The notes: generated from the letters alone by a model not told the origin. 10,745 nt of DNA from an uncultured Desulfarculaceae bacterium (GCA_937908275.1 CALERA010000358.1:1-10745), one strand, 5' to 3'. Positions 1-6,646 are shown, counted from the first letter of the stretch. A program made the numbers and translations.

Positions 1-2
1 GC

Positions 3-275
3 CTGGGGGTGGCCTCGGGCCTGGTGGCCCTGTCGCGCACCCTGGGCAACACCTCGGGGGTGCCCCTGATGGGGGCCTTCTTCACCGGCCACGTCCTGGC
101 CGCGGCCAGCCTGCCGCCCCACACCGACTTCCTGGCCGCGCCTCCCCTGGCCCTGATCGCCGGCTTCCGGGGCACCTACCATCTGGCCTCGCTGCTGGCG
201 GTGCTGGGAATGGCCCTGGCGGTGACGGCCATAATCATGGCCCGCCGCCGCCTGGCGGAGCAGCCCGCCGAATAA
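3..275 (+). CDS. MFS transporter, DHA2-like, C-terminal fragment (5' end outside window)
   Basis: This is the last ~90 residues of a membrane transporter; the reading frame is open to the left edge, so the true start lies outside the window. What is visible is a motif ASGLVALSRTLGNTSG followed by hydrophobic stretches, one around GVPLMGAFFTG and a last one around LASLLAVLGMALAVTAIIMA. The protein ends in a basic, cytosolic-looking tail (RRRLAEQPAE). The pattern of small residues and a central arginine, followed by a final helix and a short charged tail, resembles the C-terminal part of 14-helix drug:H+ antiporters (DHA2/EmrB-QacA type) of the major facilitator superfamily. The substrate cannot be told from this piece. 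The gene converges on the YciO-type gene and ends just before a strong hairpin terminator. The GTG at base 9 is an internal valine codon and not a start. Confidence 0.65.
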   Translation: MGVASGLVALSRTLGNTSGVPLMGAFFTGHVLAAASLPPHTDFLAAPPLALIAGFRGTYHLASLLAVLGMALAVTAIIMARRRLAEQPAE

Positions 276-296
276 TCTCGCTTTGGTCTAGATACG

Positions 297-340
297 AAAA
301 CGCGAAGGGGGCCGTGTTGAACGACCCCCCATGCGTTTTT
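297..340. terminator. Bidirectional rho-independent terminator between convergent genes
   Basis: The outer stem is AAAACGC (297-303) paired with GCGTTTT (333-339). An inner stem pairs GGGGG (307-311) with the C run at 325-330, and the plus strand ends in five T. The A run on the left becomes a T run on the minus strand, so the hairpin can stop both the MFS transcript and the opposing YciO-type transcript. It starts 21 bases after the MFS stop codon. Confidence 0.7.
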
Positions 341-349
341 AGGAGGGGG

Positions 350-392
350 TGTGGGGGAACCCTTTTTGCGCCGCAAAAAGGGTTCCCCCACA
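350..392. repeat. 43-bp perfect intergenic palindrome
   Basis: Two 21-base arms (350-370 and 372-392) are exact reverse complements around a single base at 371. The left arm begins TGTGGGGGAACCC and continues TTTTTGCG. As RNA it would form a very stable hairpin on either strand, with the T and A runs inside the stem instead of after it. It sits 7 bases beyond the YciO-type stop codon, next to the hairpin at 297-340. It is probably part of the termination region for the minus-strand gene, or a genome-wide intergenic repeat; the window holds only this copy. Confidence 0.75.
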
Positions 393-399
393 TTCCTTC

Positions 400-1011
400 T
401 TAACTCCTGAACTCCTCCACCGGGCCGGCGCCTTCGCGCAGGACCTCGGGCACGTCGTCCACCAGGCTGACCACGCTGGAGGGCAGGCCGGGCACCGGGC
501 CGCCGTCGACGATCAGGTCCAGTTGCTTGCCCAGGGCCTGTTCGATCTCCCAGGCGCTCTCCAGGGGATTGCCGTCGCGGTCGGTGGCGCTGGTGGAGAG
601 CAGCGGCCGGCCCAGTTGCAGGGTGATGGCCAGGGGAATGCTGTGGTCGGGCACCCGGATGCCGGCGGTCTTGCGCCGGGTGAGCATCATCTTGGGCACC
701 TCGCGGGAGCCCTCCAGGACAAAGGTGTAGGGCCCGGGCAGCAGGCGGCGCAGGGTCTTGTAGGCGTAGTTGGTCACCCGGGCGTAGTAGGACAGCTCCT
801 TGAGGTCCGGGCAGATGAAGGAGAAGGGCTTGGTCTCGGGCTGGTTCTTGATCTGGTGAATGCGCTTGATGGCGTGCTTGTTGAAGATGTCGCAGCCCAG
901 GCCATAGACGGTGTCGGTGGGGTAGGCCACCACCCCGCCGTCGGCCAGCACCTCCACCACCTTGGCGATCAGCCGGGGCTGGGGGTTCTGGGGATTGATA
1001 TTGATGACCAT
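400..1011 (-). CDS. yciO: YciO-type protein of the Sua5/YrdC family
   Basis: A 203-residue cytosolic protein of the Sua5/YrdC/YciO superfamily. The family includes TsaC, which makes threonylcarbamoyl-AMP for the tRNA t6A modification. Visible signatures are PTDTVYGLG (residues 31-39), the LLPGPYTFVL block (90-99), KTAGIRVP (114-121) and PLLSTSAT (136-143). The opening NPQNPQPRLI, the SREVPK stretch and the C-terminal pattern (LIVDGG, then V-x-SLVDD, then VLREGAG) resemble E. coli YciO as I recall it more than E. coli TsaC. The TsaC K-x-R and S-x-N sets read K55-N-Q57 and S141-A-T143 here, which also points to the YciO subgroup, whose cell role is less clear than TsaC. The ATG at 1011 is chosen over the one at 1047 because AAGGAGG lies six bases before it and the family alignment starts there. 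The gene is divergent from recN and has its own promoter. Confidence 0.85.
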   Translation of the reverse strand: MVININPQNPQPRLIAKVVEVLADGGVVAYPTDTVYGLGCDIFNKHAIKRIHQIKNQPETKPFSFICPDLKELSYYARVTNYAYKTLRRLLPGPYTFVLEGSREVPKMMLTRRKTAGIRVPDHSIPLAITLQLGRPLLSTSATDRDGNPLESAWEIEQALGKQLDLIVDGGPVPGLPSSVVSLVDDVPEVLREGAGPVEEFRS

Positions 1012-1017
1012 GGGCGG

Positions 1018-1024
1018 CCTCCTT
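1018..1024 (-). promoter_or_regulatory. Shine-Dalgarno site that fixes the yciO start
   Basis: AAGGAGG on the minus strand, six bases before the ATG at 1011. It supports this start over the in-frame ATG 36 bases upstream, which would add MAKVWLPPRRPP. Confidence 0.8.
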
Positions 1025-1031
1025 GGAGGCA

Positions 1032-1061
1032 ACCATACCTTGGCCACGGCGGCAGCGTCAA
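1032..1061 (-). promoter_or_regulatory. Probable sigma70-type promoter of the yciO-type gene
   Basis: On the minus strand TTGACG (1056-1061) stands 18 bases upstream of TATGGT (1032-1037). That is five of six and four of six matches to the -35 and -10 consensus. The predicted transcript start near 1025 would leave only about 14 leader bases, with the Shine-Dalgarno site at the very 5' end. The -35 box lies within the inverted repeat 1057-1079. Confidence 0.45.
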
Positions 1062-1079
1062 GGCATGGGCATGCTTGAC
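1057..1079. promoter_or_regulatory. Inverted repeat in the yciO/recN divergent region, possible operator
   Basis: GTCAAGGCATG at the left is mirrored by CATGCTTGAC at the right with two bases between, apart from one unpaired G. It overlaps the -35 of the leftward promoter and places TTGAC elements facing outward on both strands. This fits a dimeric regulator site or back-to-back -35 boxes. No regulator can be named, and it does not look like an E. coli-type LexA box. Confidence 0.35.
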
Positions 1080-1169
1080 CATTGACCCGGCGGACGGGTA
1101 AGCTTGCCAGCGTGCGCCCGGGCCGGCCATCATGCCGCCGGGCCGGGCAATCCTCTTGCGGCGGCCGCC

Positions 1170-2885
1170 ATGCTCACCCTGTTGCGCATCTCAAATTTCG
1201 CCCTGATCGAGCGCCTGGAGTTGGAGCCGGGCCCGGGCCTCACGGTGCTCTCCGGCGAGACCGGGGCCGGCAAGTCCATCATCCTGGCGGCGGTGAACCT
1301 GCTGTTGGGCCAGCGGGCGGCGGGGGACCTGATCCGCACCGGCTCGGACCAGGCGGTGGTGGAGGCCCTGTTCCGCCTGCCGGCCGACTCCCCGCCCTGG
1401 CGGCGCCTGGCCGAGGAAGGCCAGGCCCCGGAGCCGGGCGAGGACCTGCTGCTGCGCCGGGTGGTGAGCCGCGAGGGGCGCAACCGGGTGCAGGCCGGCG
1501 GCGGCCTGGCCACCCTGGCCCTGTTGGCCGAGCTGGGGCCGGAGCTTTTGAGCCTGGTGGGCCAGCACGCCAGCCAGGCCCTGCTGCGGCCCGAGGAGCA
1601 CCTGAACCTGCTGGACGCCTATGCCGGCCTGGAGGCGCAACGCCAGGCCGTGGCCCAGGCGGTGGCCGGGGTGCTGGCCCTGGAGCGCCAACGCCGGGAG
1701 CTGGCCGAGCGCCTGGCCAGGCGCGAGGAGCGCCGGGCCTGGCTGCGGGAGGTGGTGTCCGAACTGGAGGCCGCCGGCCTGGACCCGGGCGAGGAAGAGG
1801 CCCTGAAGGCCGAGCGCAAGCTCCTGGCCAACGCCGAGCAGATGGCCCGCCTGGCCTCCGGGGCCTACCAGGGCCTCTACGCCGCCGACGAGGGCGCGAT
1901 CCTGGAGAACCTGGGCAAGGTGCGGGGCCTGGTGGCGGACCTGGCCCGGCTGGACGAGCGCCTGTCCCCCCTGGCCAAGGGCCTGGAGGAGGCCTTCTAC
2001 ACCCTGGAGGACGCCGCCCGGGAGCTGGGCGACTACGCCAGCGGGGTGGTGCTGGACCCGGGCCGCCTGGACTGGGTGGAGGGCCGGCTCCTGACCATCC
2101 AGCGGGTCTGCCGCAAGCACGGCGGCGACATGGCGGCCGCCCTGGAGACCCTGGGCAACGCCCAGGCCGAGCTGGAGGAGCTGGGCGGGGGCGAGGAGCG
2201 CCTGGCGGCCCTGGGCCGGGAGCGCGACGCGGCCCTGGAGGCGGCCCTGGCCCTGGCCCAGGCCCTGGGCCAGGCCCGGCGCGCGGCCGCGCCCCAACTG
2301 GCGGCGGCGGCCGAGGCCGAGCTGAAGCAGTTGGGCCTGCCCCATTGCGCCTTCGAGACCCGCTTCGAGCCCCCGGCCGGGGCCAGCCTGGAGACCGCCC
2401 AGGGACCCCTGGGCCGCCAGGGCCTGGAGACGGCCGAGTTCTACATCGCCCCCAACCCCGGCGAGGGCTTCCGCCGTCTGCGCTCCATCGCCAGCGGCGG
2501 CGAGCTGTCGCGCCTGTTGCTGGCCCTGAAGAGCCTGGTGGCCCAGCAGGCCGGCGCGCCGACCCTGGTGTTCGACGAGGTGGACGCCGGCATCGGCGGG
2601 GCGGTGGGCGCGGCGGTGGGGCGCAAGCTGGCCGCGCTCTCGCGCGGGGCCCAGGTGCTGGTCATCACCCACCTGCCCCAGATCGCGGCCTGGGCCGACC
2701 AGCACTGGTCGGTGCGCAAACAGGTCAGCGGCGGGCGCACCGCCACCGTGATCAGCGACCTGGACCCCGAGGGCCGGGTGGAGGAGCTGACCCGGATGCT
2801 GGCCGGGATCCAGGGCGAGGAGACCGCCCGGGAGCACGCCCGGGAGTTGATCGCCGCCGCCCAGCGGGAGAAAGCCAAGCTCTAG
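1170..2885 (+). CDS. recN: DNA repair protein RecN
   Basis: A 571-residue SMC-like ATPase that acts in recombinational repair of double-strand breaks; the usual length is about 550-570. The N-terminal half of the ATPase head starts with the RecN-typical MLTLLRISNFALIERLEL and carries the Walker A motif GETGAGKS (residues 29-36). A long Ala/Leu/Glu/Arg-rich coiled-coil region follows, roughly residues 150-380. The C-terminal half holds the ABC signature SGGELS (442-447), the Walker B LVFDEVDAGIGG with D469 and E470, and a switch-like ITHLPQIAAWAD. The ATG at 1170 is set by the family N-terminus. No clear Shine-Dalgarno site precedes it: the ten bases before the ATG read GGCGGCCGCC, which is self-complementary. 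The gene is intact; its stop codon directly abuts the MITE-like element. The usual partner pathway is RecA/RecF, none of which is in this window. Confidence 0.95.
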   Translation: MLTLLRISNFALIERLELEPGPGLTVLSGETGAGKSIILAAVNLLLGQRAAGDLIRTGSDQAVVEALFRLPADSPPWRRLAEEGQAPEPGEDLLLRRVVSREGRNRVQAGGGLATLALLAELGPELLSLVGQHASQALLRPEEHLNLLDAYAGLEAQRQAVAQAVAGVLALERQRRELAERLARREERRAWLREVVSELEAAGLDPGEEEALKAERKLLANAEQMARLASGAYQGLYAADEGAILENLGKVRGLVADLARLDERLSPLAKGLEEAFYTLEDAARELGDYASGVVLDPGRLDWVEGRLLTIQRVCRKHGGDMAAALETLGNAQAELEELGGGEERLAALGRERDAALEAALALAQALGQARRAAAPQLAAAAEAELKQLGLPHCAFETRFEPPAGASLETAQGPLGRQGLETAEFYIAPNPGEGFRRLRSIASGGELSRLLLALKSLVAQQAGAPTLVFDEVDAGIGGAVGAAVGRKLAALSRGAQVLVITHLPQIAAWADQHWSVRKQVSGGRTATVISDLDPEGRVEELTRMLAGIQGEETAREHARELIAAAQREKAKL

Positions 2886-3122
2886 CTAGGGTCTGTCAAC
2901 ATGATCAGGGTGATGTTGTGCGCTTCTGGATGTCATTGCGAGCGTAGCGAAGCAATCTCTCGCGGTATTATTCATTACTTTCTGCAAGGTTGGAAAATCC
3001 AGAGAGATTGCCGCGTCGCTTCGCTCCTCGCAATGACAAAAAAAGGCTTTCACGCTGGGCTCGGCGTCCGCCCCGATTCGGATCACTAAGCTGGTAATTA
3101 CGTTTGTGTTAACAGGCCCTAG
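2886..3122. mobile_element. MITE-like element with terminal inverted repeats
   Basis: CTAGGGTCTGTCAAC at 2886-2900 and GTTAACAGGCCCTAG at 3108-3122 are reverse complements at 13 of 15 positions. If the CTAG at each end (2886-2889 and 3119-3122) is a target-site duplication, the element itself is 2890-3118, 229 bp. CTAG duplications are known for several IS5-family insertion sequences, so a non-autonomous relative is possible. The element has no plausible coding region and is clearly more AT-rich than its neighbours. It contains a second palindromic unit (2931-3038). It starts at the base after the recN stop. Together with the terminator at 3141-3173 it fills the 311-base gap between recN and the lipoprotein gene. 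Confidence 0.6.
2931..3038. repeat. Palindromic interspersed repeat ('CHCEERSD' type)
   Basis: The left arm begins TGTCATTGCGAG and runs to 2960; the right arm (3003-3038) ends CTCGCAATGACA. Both arms continue through matched GCGAAGC / GCTTCGC and AATCTCT / AGAGATT blocks, with small differences between them. Translation of such units gives the often mis-annotated peptide CHCEERSDAAIS, which is visible here on the minus strand. This type of repeat is dispersed in many bacterial genomes, including Desulfobacterota. The short open frames across it are artefacts. Confidence 0.75.
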
Positions 3123-3140
3123 CCGAAATCACGGCACGAA

Positions 3141-3173
3141 ATCAAACGGGCGGCCCGGTCTGGGCCGCCCGTT
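3141..3173 (-). terminator. Rho-independent terminator of the lipoprotein gene
   Basis: A perfect 12-bp GC-rich stem, AACGGGCGGCCC (3145-3156) with GGGCCGCCCGTT (3162-3173), and a five-base loop. On the minus strand it is followed by TTTGATTT. It lies 24 bases downstream of the lipoprotein stop codon. Confidence 0.75.
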
Positions 3174-3196
3174 GGCGCTGCAGGGTCGGGGCCGCC

Positions 3197-4153
3197 TCAG
3201 CGGGTGCGCACGATCTGGCCGGGCAGGATGGGCGCGGGCGGCGGCGCGGGGGTGTTCTTGTCCGGGGCCGGGGGCTGCACCCGCTGGGCCACCTCGGCCC
3301 AGGAGCTGCGCGCGCCCAGCTCCAGGAGGCGGACCTTGGCCACCGGCGGGCCGGTCAGGCAGATCTCCTGGCCGGTGCCGCACTTGATGCGATCGCCCAG
3401 GGCGTAGACGACCAGGTTGGTCCCGGTGGGCAGCCCGGTGTCGCGGCCCACGGTGATCAGCACCTTGTCGCCCTGGACCTCCAGCACGGTGCCGCCCCAG
3501 GGCTGGGCGTTGATCTTGCCCTGCACCCAGGCCTGCACCTCCTTGGTCATCTCCGCCACCAGCTTGGCCACCACCTTGGGGTCCGGGGTGGCGTTGTTCA
3601 TGGTGATGCCCTCGGCATCCACGTCGGAGATCACTTCCTGCTGGCGGAAGGAGGTCTGGGCCAGGATGGTGCTGGTGGTCATGTCCAGCAGGCGGAACTC
3701 GCCCTCCAGGGTGAGGAAGGGGGCGTTGTCCCGGAAGCCGTAGATGCCCTTCATCTGGCGGACCACCGCCAGGTCGGTGAGGTTGCCGGCCAGGACCGTG
3801 TTCAGGCCCATGCGGCGGCCGGCCTCATAGGCCAGGTCCTCGGCGCTGCCGCTCTTCTGGGGCAGCTGCGCCATTTCCTGGTCCAGGCTGGCGAAGTCGA
3901 GCAGCACCAGGCCGCCCTGCTGCTCCAGGCCCTTGGCGATGATCTTCTGCATGGCCTGGGCCTGGGGCTTGAGCACCTCCAGGTTGGCGGAGAAGGGCGC
4001 GACCGAGACCCGCTTGCGCAGGCTGGAGTCCTGGCCTTCCCAGTATTCCACCACCTTGGTGGTCATGCCGCAGCCGCCCAGCAGCAGGGCGGCCAGGACC
4101 AGCAGGGCGACGGGGCCGAACAGGCGAGTTTTAGGACACAGGGGACGGATCAT
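3197..4153 (-). CDS. CsgG/FlgT-like lipoprotein
   Basis: A 318-residue predicted lipoprotein. A short basic start (KTR), a hydrophobic run (VALLVLAALLLGG) and a lipobox LGGC with the lipidated cysteine at residue 28 direct it to the envelope; Gly at +2 is compatible with the outer membrane. Residues ~45-200 (RVSVAPFSANLEVL, LLDFASLDQEM, then AYEAGRRMGLNTVLAGNLTDL) resemble the nucleotide-binding-like fold of CsgG and the FlgT middle domain. Residues ~220-290 (VLITVGRDTGLPTGTNLVVYALGD, then VAKVRLLELGARSSWAEV) resemble the small beta domain at the FlgT C-terminus. Two cysteines in KCGTGQEIC could pair. A Pro-rich tail closes the protein. No flagellar or curli gene is near, so the role is open: an envelope assembly or secretion accessory is likely. 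GGGAG lies eight bases before the ATG at 4153. It seems to be transcribed alone. Confidence 0.75.
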   Translation of the reverse strand: MIRPLCPKTRLFGPVALLVLAALLLGGCGMTTKVVEYWEGQDSSLRKRVSVAPFSANLEVLKPQAQAMQKIIAKGLEQQGGLVLLDFASLDQEMAQLPQKSGSAEDLAYEAGRRMGLNTVLAGNLTDLAVVRQMKGIYGFRDNAPFLTLEGEFRLLDMTTSTILAQTSFRQQEVISDVDAEGITMNNATPDPKVVAKLVAEMTKEVQAWVQGKINAQPWGGTVLEVQGDKVLITVGRDTGLPTGTNLVVYALGDRIKCGTGQEICLTGPPVAKVRLLELGARSSWAEVAQRVQPPAPDKNTPAPPPAPILPGQIVRTR

Positions 4154-4205
4154 GGGCGGGACTCCCGTGGTGGTGCGTTGGCCGGCCCGAGGGCCTCAAA
4201 GGGGA

Positions 4206-4234
4206 AGTATAGCAAACCCGTGGCAAAACCCAAA
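4206..4234 (-). promoter_or_regulatory. Possible promoter of the lipoprotein gene
   Basis: On the minus strand TATACT (4206-4211) matches five of six -10 positions and is preceded, at a 17-base spacing, by the weak -35 TTTGGG (4229-4234). The 90-base gap between acyP and the lipoprotein gene is the only AT-richer stretch here. The strong -10 makes a separate transcript likely, though read-through from acyP cannot be excluded. Confidence 0.4.
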
Positions 4235-4243
4235 GTGCGGCGC

Positions 4244-4522
4244 TCAGTAGCGGATCTCGAAAATCGTGAGTTCGGGGTCGGGATCGCCCCAGCTCACCGC
4301 GACCTCGCTGACCGCGGCCGAGGGCGGGCCCTGGTGGCACCAGGCGATGGCCTGCTCCACCCGGTCCCGGGGGCCCTGGAAGACCGCCTCCACCCGCCGC
4401 AGGGGCAAGTTGCGCACCCAGCCCACCAGGCCCAGGGCCTCGGCCTGGTCCCGGGTGTAGGCCCGGAAAAAGACCCCCTGCACCTTGCCCTTGATCAGCA
4501 GCGTGGCCTTGACGGTCTCCAT
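4244..4522 (-). CDS. acyP: Acylphosphatase
   Basis: A 92-residue cytosolic enzyme that hydrolyses acyl phosphates such as acetyl phosphate or carbamoyl phosphate to the carboxylate and phosphate. The length is normal for the family. The signature KGKVQGVFFRAYT (residues 11-23) carries the phosphate-binding loop and catalytic Arg20, and GWVRNL carries catalytic Asn38. The C-terminal beta strand ends in the family-typical FEIRY. AGGAGG stands six bases before the ATG (4529-4534), a strong ribosome binding site. The gene starts 17 bases after the ligA stop codon, so the two are very likely co-transcribed. Confidence 0.95.
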   Translation of the reverse strand: METVKATLLIKGKVQGVFFRAYTRDQAEALGLVGWVRNLPLRRVEAVFQGPRDRVEQAIAWCHQGPPSAAVSEVAVSWGDPDPELTIFEIRY

Positions 4523-4539
4523 CGCGTCCCTCCTGGGAG

Positions 4540-6594
4540 CTAGAACAACGATCCCTGGCCCTTGGCCGGCGGCTGCGGCTCCGCCTGGCCCCGGAGCAGG
4601 GCCAGGAAGCCGGCCAGGTCCACCACCCGCAGGCCCAATTGACGGGCCTTGTCGGCCTTGCTGCCCGGGGACTCGCCCACCACCACCAGGCCGGTCTTCT
4701 TGCTCACGCTGGAGGCGGCCTTGCCCCCGGCCTGACGCACCATCTCCTCGGCCTCGGGCCGGCTCAGGCCGGCCAGCTCGCCGGTGAAGACCACGCTGAG
4801 GCCGCTCAGGGGGCCCACCCGCTGGCGCTGGTCCTCGGGCACCGGCGCGGGCTCCACCAGCTCGGCCAGGCGCAGGGCGATGGCCCGGGTTTGGGGCCGG
4901 GCGAAGAACTGGACGATGCTGGCCGCCACCACCGGCCCCACCCCCGGCACCAGGGCCAGCGCGGGCTCCCCGGCGGCCATGATGGCCTGGAAGTCGCCGA
5001 AATAATTGGCCAGGTCCCGGGCGGTGGCTTCGCCCACGTTGGGGATGCCCAGGGCGAAGAGAAAACGGGCCAGGGGTTTGTGCCGGGAGTTTTCCAGGTT
5101 GCGCAAGAGGTTGTCGGCCGAGAGCTGGCCCCAGCCCTCCAGGCCCACCAGGGCTTCGCGGTGCCGGGGCAGGGCATAGAGACTGGGCAGGTCGGTCAGC
5201 AGGCCTTCCTGGCGCAACTGGTCGATGCGTTTCTCGCCCAAACCCTCGATATCCATGGCCGTGCGGCCCACGTAGTGCTCCAGGGCGCCCATGATCTGGG
5301 CCGGGCAGCCCAGGCTGTTCTGGCAGCGGTGATAGGCCCCCTCGGCCGCCACCTGGGAGCCGCAGACCGGGCAGTCGGCCGGCGGGGTCAGCAGCGCCTG
5401 GCGGGGGTGGCCCGGGGCCTCCACCGCGGCCACCTTGGGGATCACGTCCCCGGCCCGCTCCACCCGCACCCGGTCGCCCACCCGCACGTCCAGGCGGGCC
5501 AGTTGCTCGAAGTTGTGCAGGGTCGCCCGGCTGACCGTGACCCCGCCCACGTCCACCGGGTCCAGCAGGGCCACCGGGGTCAGCTTGCCGGTGCGGCCCA
5601 CCTGGATGGCGATGTCGCGCACCGTGGTGATTTTCTGCCGGGGGGGGAACTTCCAGGCCACGGCCCAGCGCGGGGTGCGCGAGCGGGCCCCCAGGACCTC
5701 GCGCAGGCCCAGGTCGTCCAGCTTGATCACCACCCCGTCGATCTCGAAGCTCAGTTCGTCGCGCCGGGCCAGGTAGTCGGCGTGGATTTTTTCCACGAAT
5801 CCGGGGTCGCTGCCCAGGTGCAGGTGGTCCGCGCCCACCGGGAACCCCCAGTCGCCCAAACGTTGTAACGCCTCGTGATCGCTGGTGAAGCCCAGCTCGG
5901 GGGCGTTGACCAGCTCGAAGGGGAAGAACTTCAGGGGCCGGCCGGCGGTGACCCGGGGATCGAGCTGGCGCAGGGAGCCGGCGGCCGCGTTGCGGGGATT
6001 GGCGAAGGGCTCCTGCCCGGCCTCCACCAGGCCCCGGTTCAGGTCGTCGAAGCCCTGGCGGTCCATGTAGACCTCGCCCCGCACCACCACCAGGCCGCCA
6101 GCCCCGTCCAGGTGGTGGGGGATGTCGGCCACGCTGCGCAGGTTGGGGGTGATGTCCTCGCCGGTCTGGCCGTCGCCCCGGGTGGAGCCCACCCTGAGCA
6201 GCCCGGACTCGTAGACCAATTCCACGCTGAGGCCGTCGATCTTGGGCTGGGCCAGCAGGGCGGCCCCGGCCGCGCCGGCCTCGGCCAGGCGGCGCAGGAA
6301 ATCGGTGAAGATGGCCGGGTCGGCCTTGGACTCCAGGCTGAGCATGGGCCGGTGGTGGACCACCGGCGTGAAGCTGGTCTGGGGGGCGGCGCCCACGCTC
6401 TGGGTGGGGGAGTCGGGCAGGCGCAGGTCGGGGAAGCGCTCCTCCAGCTCGCCCAGCTCGGCCAGGAGGCGGTCGTACTCCTCGTCGCTGATCTCGGGCT
6501 GGTCATGCTGATAATACAGGCGGTTGTGCCGTCGGATCTCGGCCGAGAGCTGGGCGACGCGGCGGGCGGCGGCTGGGCGGGTCAGGTCTTCCAT
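4540..6594 (-). CDS. ligA: NAD-dependent DNA ligase LigA
   Basis: A 684-residue DNA ligase that seals nicks during replication and repair using NAD+; E. coli LigA has 671 residues. Domains in order are: the NAD-binding Ia region with LYYQHDQPEISDEEYDRLL (about 28-46); the adenylation domain with the nucleotidyl-lysine motif KIDG at Lys118 and FEIDGVVIKLD; the OB fold (VQVGRTGKLTPVALLDPV is just before VTVSRATLHN); a zinc finger with C408, C411, C424 and C430; helix-hairpin-helix repeats (IPNVGEATA, then LVPGVGPVVA); and a C-terminal BRCT domain (GLSVVFTGELAGLSRPEAEE). All key residues are present. The ATG at 6594 is preferred. A TTG at 6612 would add six residues (MGSNGA), and neither start has a strong Shine-Dalgarno site. 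It sits 52 bases after the membrane protein gene and 17 before acyP, suggesting one operon. Confidence 0.97.
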   Translation of the reverse strand: MEDLTRPAAARRVAQLSAEIRRHNRLYYQHDQPEISDEEYDRLLAELGELEERFPDLRLPDSPTQSVGAAPQTSFTPVVHHRPMLSLESKADPAIFTDFLRRLAEAGAAGAALLAQPKIDGLSVELVYESGLLRVGSTRGDGQTGEDITPNLRSVADIPHHLDGAGGLVVVRGEVYMDRQGFDDLNRGLVEAGQEPFANPRNAAAGSLRQLDPRVTAGRPLKFFPFELVNAPELGFTSDHEALQRLGDWGFPVGADHLHLGSDPGFVEKIHADYLARRDELSFEIDGVVIKLDDLGLREVLGARSRTPRWAVAWKFPPRQKITTVRDIAIQVGRTGKLTPVALLDPVDVGGVTVSRATLHNFEQLARLDVRVGDRVRVERAGDVIPKVAAVEAPGHPRQALLTPPADCPVCGSQVAAEGAYHRCQNSLGCPAQIMGALEHYVGRTAMDIEGLGEKRIDQLRQEGLLTDLPSLYALPRHREALVGLEGWGQLSADNLLRNLENSRHKPLARFLFALGIPNVGEATARDLANYFGDFQAIMAAGEPALALVPGVGPVVAASIVQFFARPQTRAIALRLAELVEPAPVPEDQRQRVGPLSGLSVVFTGELAGLSRPEAEEMVRQAGGKAASSVSKKTGLVVVGESPGSKADKARQLGLRVVDLAGFLALLRGQAEPQPPAKGQGSLF

Positions 6595-6646
6595 GGCCCC
6601 ATTACTACCCAAGCCCGGCCCGGATTACAAGGGGTCGCCCCCGGGC

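Noticed and set aside
2228..2290. Short repeats and a 9-bp-arm palindrome (TGGCCCAGG / CCTGGGCCA) in recN
   Set aside because: They encode an Ala/Leu-rich coiled coil with few codon types; similar GGCC/CAGG words occur all over the window, so codon use explains them.
1191..2837. A 548-codon minus-strand frame inside recN
   Set aside because: Low-complexity Gly/Leu/Gln composition and full overlap with a well-supported RecN; a shadow of GC-rich codons.
2886..3089. Two short frames (66 and 62 codons) over the region after recN
   Set aside because: They lie in the palindromic repeat and give the CHCEERSDAAIS peptide, a known false-gene product of such repeats.
4639..5868. A 409-codon plus-strand frame opposite ligA
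   Set aside because: No motifs, same GC-shadow composition; LigA on the other strand has all domains and catalytic residues.
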